Source: Listeria welshimeri serovar 6b str. SLCC5334
GTDB lineage: Bacteria > Bacillota > Bacilli > Lactobacillales > Listeriaceae
Reading direction: 5' to 3'
Length of the DNA stretch: 64,000 bases
Assembly (NCBI RefSeq): GCF_000060285.1
Contig: NC_008555.1
Location: 1,364,001-1,428,000 of the forward strand
Of this stretch, positions 1 through 9,538 are shown one piece after another. The notes beneath the pieces are model-generated. The model was given only the letters and a program-made list of their open reading frames with translations, had not been told where the DNA came from and made no database searches. A program made the position numbers and the translations under genes. Every line of letters starts with the position of its first letter. The first letter of the stretch is position 1.

Positions 1-564
1 CCAGATTACCGAGATTTAGAAGAACGACTCGCCGAACGAAAATATCGGTTGTTAACAGTTACAAGACAATTATTAGAGCGAAAAGAAAGAACGCTTGAAC
101 AATTAAAACAACACTTAATTTTAAACGGTCCAAAACATCAATTAGAACAGCAAATAGAACGAACAGATTATTTTTCTGAACGCTTGAAAAATGCATTTTC
201 GAAGCAAGTATTATTAAAACAAACAATGTTCAACCGATTAAATGACCGCTTACACTACTATCATCCAAGAAAAGAAATAGAACTTCAAAACGAACAACTA
301 GCTGTACGAAAACAAGCTTTAGAAAAGGCGATGAAACGACAACTGAAGGACAAGCAACAAGTATTTGTTAGACAAATCGAGGCTTTAGAACATTTAAGCC
401 CACTCGCTTTATTGAAACGTGGTTTTGGTGTAACGTATAAAGAAGGACAACTAGTTAAATCAGTGCAGGACTTAGAAGTTGGCGATGATATCCAAGTGAA
501 AATGCAAGGTGGACATATAGAAGCATCCATTACCGCGAAGGAGGAAGATACAAGTGGCAACTAA
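1..564 (+). CDS. xseA: Exodeoxyribonuclease VII large subunit, C-terminal part
   Basis: The reading frame is open from the first base of the window and stops at 562-564, so only the last 187 residues are present. The visible part is the charged, helical (Lys/Glu/Gln-rich, coiled-coil-like) region typical of the C-terminal half of XseA, ending in a small beta-rich tail with LLKRGFGVTYKEG and VGDDIQVKMQGG. XseA binds several XseB chains and degrades single-stranded DNA from both ends. The identity is supported by the immediately overlapping xseB. The N-terminal OB fold lies outside the window. Confidence 0.95.
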   Translation, partial: PDYRDLEERLAERKYRLLTVTRQLLERKERTLEQLKQHLILNGPKHQLEQQIERTDYFSERLKNAFSKQVLLKQTMFNRLNDRLHYYHPRKEIELQNEQLAVRKQALEKAMKRQLKDKQQVFVRQIEALEHLSPLALLKRGFGVTYKEGQLVKSVQDLEVGDDIQVKMQGGHIEASITAKEEDTSGN

Positions 565-781
565 AAAGAAAACTTTTGAAGAAGCAATCGCTGAATTAGA
601 AACAATTGTCGAAGCACTTGAGAACGGAAGTGCTTCACTCGAAGATTCCCTTGATATGTATCAAAAAGGAATCGAATTAACAAAATTATGCCAAGACAAG
701 TTACAAACAGCAGAAAAAAGAATGGCTAAAGTAGTCACGGATACAGGAGAAGAAATTCCTTTTGAAGCGGATGGTGAATAA
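554..781 (+). CDS. xseB: Exodeoxyribonuclease VII small subunit
   Basis: A 75-residue protein with the family signature FEEAIAELETIVEALENG followed by a second helix (YQKGIELTKLCQDKL), the normal XseB length and two-helix fold. The start is GTG at 554, with an AGGAGG Shine-Dalgarno about 8 bases upstream, inside the end of xseA. The 11-base overlap implies coupled translation. XseB coats the coiled-coil region of XseA to form the active exonuclease VII. Confidence 0.96.
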   Translation: MATKKKTFEEAIAELETIVEALENGSASLEDSLDMYQKGIELTKLCQDKLQTAEKRMAKVVTDTGEEIPFEADGE

Positions 782-783
782 AT

Positions 784-1665
784 TTGCAAGATTTGACGCT
801 TTTTCTAGCACACTATAAAAAAGTACTTGATGAGTCGCTTTATAAAGAAATAAAAAAGCGGAATATTGAACCGAAATTAAAAGAATCAATGTTATATTCT
901 GTACAAGCTGGTGGAAAAAGAATTCGACCAATGCTCGTTTTTGCAACACTGCAAGCATTAAATAAGGACCCGATGATTGGTTTGAAAACGGCTACTGCAC
1001 TTGAGATGATTCATACGTATAGCTTAATACATGATGATTTACCCGCAATGGATGATGATGATTATCGGCGCGGGAAAAAGACGAACCACAAAGTATTTGG
1101 TGATGCCACAGCTATTTTAGCAGGAGATGCTTTGTTGACACTTGCTTTTTCCATCGTAGCTGAAGATGAAAACTTATCCTTTGAAACACGCATTGCTTTA
1201 ATTAATCAAATTAGCTATAGCAGTGGAGCAGAAGGCATGGTTGGTGGGCAACAAGCAGATATCGAGGCAGAGAATAAGCAAGTCACATTAGAAGAGTTAT
1301 CTTCTATCCACGCACGAAAAACAGGTGAATTATTAATTTTTGCTGTAACATCTGCTGCAAAAATTGCCGAAGCTAACTCTGAGCAAACAAAACGATTACG
1401 CATTTTTGCAGAAAATATTGGGGTTGGATTTCAAATAAGTGATGATATTTTAGATGTAATTGGCGATGAAACAAAAATGGGTAAAAAGACAGGGGTGGAT
1501 GTTTTTATGAATAAAAGTACCTATCCCGGATTACTCACGTTAGATGGTGCCAAAAGGGCATTAAACGAGCATGTTTCTATCGCAAAGTCAGCGCTTTCAG
1601 GGCATGATCTTGATGATGAAATTCTATTGAAACTGGCTGATTTAATAGCGCTCAGAGAAAATTAA
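784..1665 (+). CDS. ispA: Farnesyl diphosphate synthase (polyprenyl synthetase)
   Basis: A 293-residue trans-prenyl synthase. The first Asp-rich motif (DDLPAMDDDD) lies at residues 84-93 and the second (SDDILD) at about residue 220, both binding Mg-diphosphate. The substrate-binding QAGGKRIRP is at 41-49. It condenses IPP with DMAPP and GPP to farnesyl diphosphate, the precursor of undecaprenyl lipid and quinones. The start is TTG at 784, two bases after the xseB stop, so xseA-xseB-ispA form one operon as in Bacillus. Chain length cannot be proved from sequence, but the context favours the C15 enzyme. Confidence 0.94.
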   Translation: MQDLTLFLAHYKKVLDESLYKEIKKRNIEPKLKESMLYSVQAGGKRIRPMLVFATLQALNKDPMIGLKTATALEMIHTYSLIHDDLPAMDDDDYRRGKKTNHKVFGDATAILAGDALLTLAFSIVAEDENLSFETRIALINQISYSSGAEGMVGGQQADIEAENKQVTLEELSSIHARKTGELLIFAVTSAAKIAEANSEQTKRLRIFAENIGVGFQISDDILDVIGDETKMGKKTGVDVFMNKSTYPGLLTLDGAKRALNEHVSIAKSALSGHDLDDEILLKLADLIALREN

Positions 1666-1718
1666 TTATACTTATCAGGTAATTTCAAAATTTTTTCACA
1701 TATATAATTCAAATTGAT

Positions 1719-1747
1719 TTGCTTTTCCTAAAATACCGTGTTATACT
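1719..1747 (+). promoter_or_regulatory. SigA-type promoter of the cold-shock gene
   Basis: The -35 TTGCTT (1719-1724) and -10 TATACT (1742-1747) are separated by 17 bases. Transcription would start near 1754, leaving an untranslated leader of about 110 bases before the csp start codon. A long leader is typical of cold-shock mRNAs. Confidence 0.7.
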
Positions 1748-1842
1748 AATGTAAGATTATTTTTGTGGGTGAAAGATACGATTGTGAACAACTTTCCATC
1801 TCGTGCCGTTAAGCAAGAATAGTAAATAATTAGTGTGCATAA

Positions 1843-2064
<222 letters not shown>

Positions 2065-2083
2065 TTCTATTTTTTGAATAAGA

Positions 2084-2117
2084 AAAAGCAAATCATTTCG
2101 GTGATTTGCTTTTTTAT
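2084..2117 (+). terminator. Rho-independent terminator of csp
   Basis: A perfect stem AAAAGCAAATCA / TGATTTGCTTTT with loop TTTCGG, running into a T-tract. Confidence 0.92.
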
Positions 2118-2141
2118 TTGCCTAAAATCATTTTACCTTGT

Positions 2142-2170
2142 TTGGTTTAACTGGAATTATTTGCTATAAT
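2142..2170 (+). promoter_or_regulatory. Promoter of dxs-tlyA
   Basis: -35 TTGGTT (2142-2147), a 17-base spacer and a consensus -10 TATAAT (2165-2170), located just upstream of dxs. Confidence 0.75.
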
Positions 2171-2245
2171 AAGAACAATTAATGGAGAAAAAAGACATTG
2201 CACGCATTCATGCGAGTGACTCTTTAGAAAGTGAGTTGTTTTTAT

Positions 2246-4150
2246 TTGGATCTTTTAAAAATAAAGGATCCTTCCTTTATGAAACAATTGGATATAAAAG
2301 AATTAGAAGCACTTGCTGCGGATATTCGCGCTTTTTTAATTACATCTACTTCCAAATCAGGTGGGCATATTGGTCCAAATCTTGGTGTGGTAGAACTAAC
2401 AATTGCGCTACACTACACTTTTAATAGTCCAAAAGATAAATTTATTTGGGATGTTGGTCATCAGTCATATGTGCACAAAATCCTAACTGGAAGGGCGAAT
2501 CAATTTGATACATTACGCAAGCATGGTGGATTAGACGGATTTCCAAAAAGAAAAGAATCTATTCATGATGTATTTGAAACTGGTCATAGTTCTACTTCTT
2601 TATCTGCTGCTTGTGGAATGGTTATTGCGAGAGATATAAAAAAAGAAGATTTTTATGTTATCCCTATAATAGGTGATGGTGCATTAACTGGCGGAATGGC
2701 CTTTGAAGCCTTAAATCATATAGGGGATATGGGAAAAGATATGATTGTTATTTTAAATGATAATGATATGTCAATTGCACCCAATGTAGGAGCACTTCAC
2801 AATGTCCTCGGTAAATTAAGAACATCCGATAAATTTCAACAAACAAAAACGAATATAGATAAATTAATAAGAAAAATTCCTACTGCTGGTGAAAAATTAG
2901 CAGACACGGCTGAAAAAACAAAAGACAGTTTAAAGCATTTACTTGTAAATGGCACTTTTTTTGAAGAATTAGGTTTTATGTATTTAGGTCCAATAGATGG
3001 ACATAATTTAGAAGATATCTTAACGAACTTGGAAATTGCCAAGCGAGCTAGAGGGCCTGTAATCCTTCATGTCGTCACAAAAAAAGGAAAAGGATACCAG
3101 CCAGCCGAACTTGACTCTCGTGGCACCTGGCATGGTACAGGACCATATAAGGTCGAAACAGGTAGTTTTATTAAGTCGGTCAAGACAGCACCGTCATGGA
3201 GTTCAGTAATTAGTAATGAATTAATGAGACTAGCAACAGCTGATGAGCGTATAGTAGCCATAACTCCTGCGATGCCAGTAGGCTCCAAATTAGAAAAATT
3301 CGCTAAAGCTTTTCCGGAAAGATTTTTTGATGTCGGAATCGCTGAACAACATGCGACAACGATGGCAGCTGGTTTAGCAACTCAAGGAATGAAGCCTTTT
3401 TTAGCTATATATTCTACCTTTTTACAAAGAGCTTATGATCAATTAGTCCATGATGTTTGTCGACAAAAATTAAATGTCGTAATTGGAATTGATCGTGCTG
3501 GTCTTGTTGGAGCTGACGGGGAAACACATCAAGGTATTTTTGATATTTCTTTTCTGAACAGCATTCCAAACATGATTATTACTATGCCAAAAGATGAAGT
3601 AGAAGCTAGACAATTAATGGTCACTGCTTTTGATTATGATGCTGGCCCGTTTGCTATTCGTTATCCGCGTGGAAATGGACTAGGGGTGGAGTTAACCGAA
3701 TCTAATACACTAATTCCAATTGGAGAGTGGGAAACAATTATTCAGCCTATTGACGCTGTTATAGTTACTTTTGGACCAACGATTCAATTAGCCCTGAAAG
3801 CAGCGGATCAATTAGAAACAGAAGGGTACCGTGTTGGAGTGATTAACGCACGTTTTATCAAACCACTCGATGAAACTTTACTACACCAAATGATTAAGCA
3901 AAAAATCCCCATTTTAACAGTAGAAGAATCATTATTAAAAGGTGGGTTTGGTGCAAGTGTGTTAGAATTTATAGAAACGAACAATTATACCGATGTAGCT
4001 ATTCATCGAATTGGTTTACCGGACGAATTTATCAGCCATGGTTCAGTCCCTGTAATTCTTGAATCGTATGGCATATCGGAAGCTGGAATTGAATTAAAAA
4101 TAAAAGAAATGCTCGCACAAAGCGAGAAGTTAAGGGCGAAGAGACTATGA
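2246..4150 (+). CDS. dxs: 1-deoxy-D-xylulose-5-phosphate synthase
   Basis: A thiamine-diphosphate enzyme that condenses pyruvate and glyceraldehyde 3-phosphate, the first step of the MEP isoprenoid route. Visible motifs are [10 protein letters not shown] and [11 protein letters not shown] near the N-terminus, the TPP/Mg site [15 protein letters not shown] with [11 protein letters not shown], and [15 protein letters not shown] plus the transketolase pyrimidine-binding region. About 634 residues, the usual length. The frame is open from GTG 2231. The N-terminus ([10 protein letters not shown]) aligns with the known Bacillus Dxs start if translation begins at TTG 2246, preceded by AAAGTGAG. ATG 2279 (623 residues) is an alternative. 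The stop overlaps the tlyA start by 4 bases. Confidence 0.95.
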   Translation: MDLLKIKDPSFMKQLDIKELEALAADIRAFLITSTSKSGGHIGPNLGVVELTIALHYTFNSPKDKFIWDVGHQSYVHKILTGRANQFDTLRKHGGLDGFPKRKESIHDVFETGHSSTSLSAACGMVIARDIKKEDFYVIPIIGDGALTGGMAFEALNHIGDMGKDMIVILNDNDMSIAPNVGALHNVLGKLRTSDKFQQTKTNIDKLIRKIPTAGEKLADTAEKTKDSLKHLLVNGTFFEELGFMYLGPIDGHNLEDILTNLEIAKRARGPVILHVVTKKGKGYQPAELDSRGTWHGTGPYKVETGSFIKSVKTAPSWSSVISNELMRLATADERIVAITPAMPVGSKLEKFAKAFPERFFDVGIAEQHATTMAAGLATQGMKPFLAIYSTFLQRAYDQLVHDVCRQKLNVVIGIDRAGLVGADGETHQGIFDISFLNSIPNMIITMPKDEVEARQLMVTAFDYDAGPFAIRYPRGNGLGVELTESNTLIPIGEWETIIQPIDAVIVTFGPTIQLALKAADQLETEGYRVGVINARFIKPLDETLLHQMIKQKIPILTVEESLLKGGFGASVLEFIETNNYTDVAIHRIGLPDEFISHGSVPVILESYGISEAGIELKIKEMLAQSEKLRAKRL

Positions 4151-4971
4151 CAATAAAAAAAGAACGTGCAGATATTCTGTTAGTAGAACAAGGACTATTT
4201 GAAACAAGAGAAAAAGCGAAACGGGCCATTATGGCAGGAATTGTGTATCGAAAAGAGGAACGCGTAGATAAACCAGGAGAAAAAATCCCGGTTGATAGCG
4301 AACTTCAAGTAAAAGGAAAGCAGATGCCGTATGTAAGTCGTGGCGGTTTAAAATTAGAAAAGGCCTTGCAAATATTTGATTTCGATGTAAAAGACAAATT
4401 AATGCTTGATATTGGGGCATCCACTGGTGGCTTCACAGATTGCGCCTTGCAAAACGGAGCAAAACATTCTTATGCACTCGATGTTGGTTATAATCAACTT
4501 GCTTGGAAATTGCGCAATGACGAACGAGTTACAGTGATGGAACGAACGAATTTCCGCCATGTAACTGAAGCAGACTTTACTGAAGGGTTAGCTGATTTTG
4601 CAACAATTGATGTTTCCTTTATTTCACTTAAACTGATTTTGCCTGTACTCAGAACAGTGCTTGTAGTTGGTGGTGATGTGATGACGCTAATCAAGCCACA
4701 ATTTGAGGCGGGAAGAGAACAAGTTGGTAAAAAAGGAATTGTCCGCGATCCAGCAGTACATGCTGCTGTGGTAGAAAACATCGTTCAATTTGCGCTTGAT
4801 AATGGGTATGATTTGATGGGACTAGATTTCTCACCAATTACAGGTGGAGAGGGAAACATCGAATTTATTGCGCATCTTAAGTGGACTGGAGAAGAATCAG
4901 GGAAAAGTTATTTAGCTAAAGATGCAATTCCAACACTAATAGCAAAAGCACATACTAAATTAGATAAATAA
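4147..4971 (+). CDS. TlyA-family rRNA 2'-O-methyltransferase / putative hemolysin
   Basis: A 274-residue protein with an N-terminal S4 RNA-binding domain (about residues 5-65, with [12 protein letters not shown] and [10 protein letters not shown]) followed by an FtsJ-like SAM methyltransferase domain ([16 protein letters not shown]; later [12 protein letters not shown] and LIKPQFE). Family members 2'-O-methylate ribosomal RNA; the hemolysin name is historical. It starts ATG at 4147, overlapping the dxs stop (ATGA), as in the Bacillus dxs-yqxC order. The exact target nucleotide is not visible from sequence. Confidence 0.9.
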   Translation: MTIKKERADILLVEQGLFETREKAKRAIMAGIVYRKEERVDKPGEKIPVDSELQVKGKQMPYVSRGGLKLEKALQIFDFDVKDKLMLDIGASTGGFTDCALQNGAKHSYALDVGYNQLAWKLRNDERVTVMERTNFRHVTEADFTEGLADFATIDVSFISLKLILPVLRTVLVVGGDVMTLIKPQFEAGREQVGKKGIVRDPAVHAAVVENIVQFALDNGYDLMGLDFSPITGGEGNIEFIAHLKWTGEESGKSYLAKDAIPTLIAKAHTKLDK

Positions 4972-4977
4972 TGTATA

Positions 4978-5006
4978 CCGGAAAGCAAGGATGTTTTCCG
5001 GTTTTT
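4978..5006 (+). terminator. Terminator after tlyA
   Basis: Stem CCGGAAA / TTTCCGG followed by TTTTTG. Confidence 0.85.
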
Positions 5007-5161
5007 GCTTTTACCATGCTATTTAACAGTGATTACTCATGTATTTACGATGTATAGAGTATAAAAGTAACTTTTCTTGCATAATTTTGCACTAATTCCG
5101 TGACTTTATGCGTTTTTTCGGATAAGATGTAAGTAGAAAATTATCGTGAGGTGAAGAAGGA

Positions 5162-5611
5162 ATGAATAAAGGTCATCGTCATATTATTATTCGAGAATTG
5201 ATTACATCCAATGAGATTGACACGCAAGAAGATTTAGTAGAACTTCTATTAGAACGCGATGTTAAAGTAACCCAAGCAACCGTTTCCCGTGATATTAAAG
5301 AACTTCATCTTGTCAAAGTTCCAACACAAACTGGTGGCTATAAATATAGTCTTCCAGCCGATAATAGTTTTAACCCACATCAAAAATTAAAACGCGCTTT
5401 AATAGATTGTTTCATCGGTATTGATACAGTGCAATTTATGATTATTTTAAAAGTAATGCCAGGTAACGGAAACTCTGTTGGTGCGTTAATAGATAATCTT
5501 GACTGGCCAGAAAAAGCAGGAACCATTTGCGGCGATGACACATGTTTAATCATTTGCCGTTCAGAAGAAAATGCAAAAACATTAACAGATCGTTTTATAG
5601 ATATGCTTTAA
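5162..5611 (+). CDS. argR: Arginine repressor ArgR/AhrC
   Basis: A 149-residue protein with an N-terminal winged-helix domain (about residues 1-70; [13 protein letters not shown]) and a C-terminal arginine-binding hexamerisation domain ([28 protein letters not shown]). It represses arginine biosynthesis and activates catabolism in an arginine-dependent way. A GTGAGGTGAAGAAGG ribosome-binding stretch precedes the ATG. No arginine genes are adjacent; the argR-recN pairing is the conserved Firmicutes order. Confidence 0.95.
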   Translation: MNKGHRHIIIRELITSNEIDTQEDLVELLLERDVKVTQATVSRDIKELHLVKVPTQTGGYKYSLPADNSFNPHQKLKRALIDCFIGIDTVQFMIILKVMPGNGNSVGALIDNLDWPEKAGTICGDDTCLIICRSEENAKTLTDRFIDML

Positions 5612-5633
5612 AAATTGTTGGAGGTGAAGGATT

Positions 5634-7325
5634 TTGCTTCAAGAAATGACAATTAAAAACTTTGCTATCATCGAATCACTCTCTTTAACTTTTCAAGAAG
5701 GGATGACAGTATTAACGGGGGAGACCGGCGCAGGTAAATCAATTATTATTGATGCGCTTGGTCTTCTTGTTGGCGGACGTGGTTCCACTGACTTTATTCG
5801 TCACGGTGAGGAACGCCTAGAACTTCAAGGCCTTTTTGCGTTAGCAGAGGATAATTTTGCTTGCCGTAATGCTCTTTTGGAAAATGGAATTGATGCTTCA
5901 GATAATATGGTCGTTTTTGAACGGAGCTTATTTCGTTCCGGTAAAAATAGTTGCCGTATTAATGGTAAACTTGTTACTACTGTTCTGCTTCGTCAAATTG
6001 GTTCTAAATTAATTGATATCCATAGTCAACATGAGCATCAAGAATTAATGAATGAGGAATTTCATTTGTCACTACTAGATCGTTTTGCTTCAGACAAAAT
6101 TAAACCTGCATTGACGAAATACCAAACTAATTTCAAAGAATTTCAAACGATTGTAAGAGAGTGGCAAAACTGGACAAAAAACGAGCGAGAACTTGCACAG
6201 CGACTAGATATGCTGCGTTTTCAACAGCAAGAAATCGAAAACGCTAATTTACAAGCAGGGGAAGAAGATCGTTTATTAGAGCAAAAAAATATTTTAGCTA
6301 ATTTTGAAAAGTTGAATGAAAACTTACAAGGTGCATACACGGCTATCCAAGGAGAACCCGGCGGACTTGAATTCATTGGGGAAGCAATGCGCCAAATGGA
6401 GACAGCCGCGAGTATTCATACGGATTATAAAGCGGTTAGTGAAGCGATTTCCTCCAGTTACTATATGTTAGAAGATAGCATGAGCCAAATTAGACAATCG
6501 CTTGATCAGCTTGAATTCCAACCAGACGAACTCAATCAGATTGAATCGCGCTTGAATGACTTAAATCAATTGAAGCGGAAGTATGGCAAAACTATTGAAG
6601 ATATCATCCAGTACGAGCAAGAAATCAGCAGAGAAATGGAAAAATTAACTAATAGTGAGTCACATGTGGGTCATTTAGAAACAAAAATGGCCACATTAAA
6701 AACCGAGCTTACAAAACAAGCAAGTGCGTTAACGGATATCCGTAAGAAAGCCGCGGCTACATTAGAAAAACAAATTAAACAAGAATTAAATCAACTTTAT
6801 ATGGAAAAAGCTATTTTTAGTGTCCGATTTGAATCCAATAAAACAGAGTTGACAGAATCTGGACAAGATAATGTGGTTTTCTACATGTCAACCAATCCTG
6901 GAGAACCATTAAAACCTCTCGCAAAAATCGCTTCAGGCGGTGAACTTTCACGTATGATGTTGGCGCTAAAAACTATTTTTTCTAGACATCAAGGAATTAC
7001 ATCCATCATTTTTGATGAAGTGGATACGGGTGTAAGTGGCCGTGTAGGGCAAGCTATTGCGGAAAAAATCTATGCCGTCTCAGTTGGCTCGCAAGTTCTT
7101 TGTATCAGTCATTTACCTCAAGTGGCTGCTATGGCAAACCATCATTACTACATCACAAAAAAAGTGCAAAATAAACGTACAACCACTTCAGTAACAATTC
7201 TAAAAGGCGATGAAAAAGTGGAAGAAATTAGCCGAATGATTGCAGGAATTGAAGTGACTGATTTAACAAAACAACATGCGAAAGAAATGATTCAACAAGC
7301 AGAAAAAGTAAAACAAACTTATTAA
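5634..7325 (+). CDS. recN: DNA repair protein RecN
   Basis: A 563-residue SMC-like ATPase for double-strand-break repair. The Walker A GETGAGKS lies near residue 30, a long coiled coil spans about residues 150-370, and the C-terminal part has the ABC signature ASGGELSRMM, Walker B SIIFDEVDTGVSG and the H-loop ISHLPQVA. The start is TTG at 5634 with GGAGGTGA 6-7 bases upstream. It lies 22 bases after argR, so the two are probably co-transcribed. Confidence 0.96.
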   Translation: MLQEMTIKNFAIIESLSLTFQEGMTVLTGETGAGKSIIIDALGLLVGGRGSTDFIRHGEERLELQGLFALAEDNFACRNALLENGIDASDNMVVFERSLFRSGKNSCRINGKLVTTVLLRQIGSKLIDIHSQHEHQELMNEEFHLSLLDRFASDKIKPALTKYQTNFKEFQTIVREWQNWTKNERELAQRLDMLRFQQQEIENANLQAGEEDRLLEQKNILANFEKLNENLQGAYTAIQGEPGGLEFIGEAMRQMETAASIHTDYKAVSEAISSSYYMLEDSMSQIRQSLDQLEFQPDELNQIESRLNDLNQLKRKYGKTIEDIIQYEQEISREMEKLTNSESHVGHLETKMATLKTELTKQASALTDIRKKAAATLEKQIKQELNQLYMEKAIFSVRFESNKTELTESGQDNVVFYMSTNPGEPLKPLAKIASGGELSRMMLALKTIFSRHQGITSIIFDEVDTGVSGRVGQAIAEKIYAVSVGSQVLCISHLPQVAAMANHHYYITKKVQNKRTTTSVTILKGDEKVEEISRMIAGIEVTDLTKQHAKEMIQQAEKVKQTY

Positions 7326-7339
7326 AAAAACGAAATTGC

Positions 7340-7368
7340 TTGCATATCGAATAGTTTTTGCTTAAAAT
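7340..7368 (+). promoter_or_regulatory. Promoter of the ptb-buk-bkd operon
   Basis: -35 TTGCAT (7340-7345), a 17-base spacer and -10 TAAAAT (7363-7368). This is a SigA-type promoter. I find no -24/-12 SigL sequence here, unlike the BkdR/SigL-controlled operon of Bacillus subtilis. Confidence 0.7.
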
Positions 7369-7454
7369 GAATAAGGTAGAAATTATTACCTGGTCATAAA
7401 AACAACTACTAATTCGAAATGCGGCTTTTTTGTGCGAAAAAGGAGTTATTTTTT

Positions 7455-8321
7455 ATGATAAAAAACAGGTTTTTCACAGATGTATCAGAAACGAGCTCAT
7501 ATGTTTTTGCAGTAGCTGGTGCAGATGATGAAGTCGTTTTAGAAACTATTCGTTTAGCACTAAAACAAAAATTAGGTAAATTTCTCTTATTTGGAAAAAA
7601 AGAAGATTTGACATTAACTTCAAATGATCGGGTTACTTGGATCCAAGCTGATACGGCAGAAGAAGCAGCACAAGGCGCCATTTTAGCTGTGAAAAATAAA
7701 GAAGCAGACATTCTGGTTAAAGGTTTTATTCCCACTGCTACATTAATGCATCATGTCTTAAAAAAGGAAAATGAGCTAAGAACAGGACAATTATTAAGTC
7801 AAATAGCTATTTTCGATATTCCAAGCTATCATAAACCATTATTATTAACGGATTGTGCAATGAATGTTGCTCCAACAACAAAAGAAAAAATAGCTATCAC
7901 AGAAAATGCGGTGCATGTTGCTACAAAAATTGGCATAACTAATCCAAAAGTGGCATTGCTTAGTGCAGTAGAAGAAGTGACCGAAAAAATGCCGTCCACT
8001 GTTGAAGCTAATGAAGTAGCAATGCATTTCGAAGGGGAAATTGATATAGCAGGACCGCTTGCTCTTGATGTAGCTATTTCAAAAGAGGCAGCACTGCATA
8101 AAGGTATCAAAAATAAGGCGGCAGGTGATGCGGATATTTTAATCGCACCTAATATTGAAACTGGAAATGTACTCTATAAATCACTCGTGTACTTTGCGGG
8201 AGCTAGAGTTGGTAGTGCCATCGTCGGAGCAAAAGTACCGATTGTTATATCTTCCAGAAATGATACGCCAGAAAACAAATTAGCTTCTTTTATCCTAACT
8301 GTTAGAATGGTTGGGAAATGA
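7455..8321 (+). CDS. ptb: Phosphate (branched-chain) acyltransferase Ptb
   Basis: A 288-residue member of the phosphate acetyl/butyryltransferase family. It converts butyryl- or branched-chain acyl-CoA to the acyl phosphate. Family regions include [43 protein letters not shown] and C-terminal [12 protein letters not shown] with [19 protein letters not shown]. The frame is open from ATG 7419, but AAAGGAG at 7439-7445 points to ATG 7455. First gene of the bkd operon; with Buk it allows ATP formation from keto-acid-derived acyl-CoA or activation of exogenous acids. Confidence 0.92.
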   Translation: MIKNRFFTDVSETSSYVFAVAGADDEVVLETIRLALKQKLGKFLLFGKKEDLTLTSNDRVTWIQADTAEEAAQGAILAVKNKEADILVKGFIPTATLMHHVLKKENELRTGQLLSQIAIFDIPSYHKPLLLTDCAMNVAPTTKEKIAITENAVHVATKIGITNPKVALLSAVEEVTEKMPSTVEANEVAMHFEGEIDIAGPLALDVAISKEAALHKGIKNKAAGDADILIAPNIETGNVLYKSLVYFAGARVGSAIVGAKVPIVISSRNDTPENKLASFILTVRMVGK

Positions 8322-8457
8322 TGAAATAATGTGAATAGACGGACTTTAACAATCTGAATGCAAAGGCTTTTATTTGATTACAGCCTACGTGTTACAATAG
8401 TCCTTGGGAAAATGATAACCTAAAGCATTTTTCACAATTAAATTTGGAGGAAATCAA

Positions 8458-9525
8458 ATGTCTTTTGATGTTTTGACAATAAATCCTGGTTCCACATCTA
8501 CAAAACTCGCCGTTTACCAAGGTGATAAAGTACTTTTTGAAGAAACAGTCAGACACACGATGCAAGAATTCGCCGACTTTAACAATGTACAGGAACAATT
8601 TGATTTTAGATGGCAAGTATTGCGACGAGTGATTGATGCGTTTGGTTATGATGTGAATAATTTAGATGCAGTAGTTGGACGAGGTGGACTTCTTCGACCA
8701 GTTGCTGGTGGTACATATATGGTTACTGAAAAGATGTTAGCTGATTTAAAAACAAATAAATACGGCGAACATGCTTCCAACCTTGGAGCCATGCTTGCAA
8801 AAAAACTGGCAGATACACTAGATATTCCTAGTTTTATCGTTGATCCAGTTGTAGTGGATGAAATGCTACCAATTGCAAGATTTTCTGGAAACGAACTCAT
8901 TGCAAGAAAAAGTATTTTCCACGCTTTAAACCATAAAGCAGCAGGAAGAAAGATTGCAAAAAAGTTAGGCTCAGATTATGAGAAGCTGAATTTTGTTATT
9001 GCGCATCTTGGCGGAGGTATTTCGGTTGCTGCACATAGACAAGGTAAAGCAGTGGACGTCAATAATGCCTTAGATGGAGATGGTCCATTTAGCCCTGAAC
9101 GATCTGGTTCTCTTCCTATGAATGATTTTTTAGAAGCGTGTTTTAGTGGGAAGTGGAATAAACGTGAACTACATGATTTGATTATTGGTCGTGGTGGAAT
9201 GATTTCTTACTTAGGAACTAATAGCATGTTAGAGGTAGAAGCTAAAGTAAAAGCAGGAGATGAAAAAGCGATACAAGCTTTTGATGCAATGGCTTATCAA
9301 GTTAGTAAAGAAATCGGTGCCTGTTCTACTGTATTACATGGCAAAATTGATGCTATTATTTTAACTGGCGGACTTGCTAGAAGTGACCTTTTCACAAGTA
9401 AAATTATCGAACAAACAAACTGGATTGCCAGTGTGATTATAGAACCTGGAGAAGATGAACTGGAAGCCTTAAATAGCGGTGTACAACGTGTGCTCGCTGG
9501 ACTTGAAAAAGAAAAATTGTACTAG
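8458..9525 (+). CDS. buk: Butyrate / branched-chain fatty acid kinase
   Basis: A 355-residue acetokinase-family protein (ASKHA fold). The N-terminal INPGSTSTKLAVYQ is the phosphate-binding loop; further motifs are IAHLGGGISVAAHRQGKAVD, SPERSGSLP and AIILTGGLARSD. It converts acyl phosphate plus ADP to branched fatty acid plus ATP, or the reverse. The ATG at 8458 is preceded by GGAGGAAATCAA. A 136-base gap after ptb contains a weak TACAAT at 8393-8398, so an internal promoter is possible. Confidence 0.93.
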   Translation: MSFDVLTINPGSTSTKLAVYQGDKVLFEETVRHTMQEFADFNNVQEQFDFRWQVLRRVIDAFGYDVNNLDAVVGRGGLLRPVAGGTYMVTEKMLADLKTNKYGEHASNLGAMLAKKLADTLDIPSFIVDPVVVDEMLPIARFSGNELIARKSIFHALNHKAAGRKIAKKLGSDYEKLNFVIAHLGGGISVAAHRQGKAVDVNNALDGDGPFSPERSGSLPMNDFLEACFSGKWNKRELHDLIIGRGGMISYLGTNSMLEVEAKVKAGDEKAIQAFDAMAYQVSKEIGACSTVLHGKIDAIILTGGLARSDLFTSKIIEQTNWIASVIIEPGEDELEALNSGVQRVLAGLEKEKLY

Positions 9526-9538
9526 AGGAGGAGATAAT

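Noticed and set aside
285-560. Minus-strand 91-codon frame inside xseA
   Set aside because: Antisense shadow of a recognised gene, no ribosome-binding site and low-complexity composition.
2182-2424. 80-codon frame overlapping the dxs start
   Set aside because: Out of frame with Dxs, whose N-terminus is clearly conserved; the frame ends in nonsense-like sequence.
5007-5161. ARG box before argR
   Set aside because: TTGCATAATTTTGCA-like sequence is suggestive but too degenerate to call by eye.
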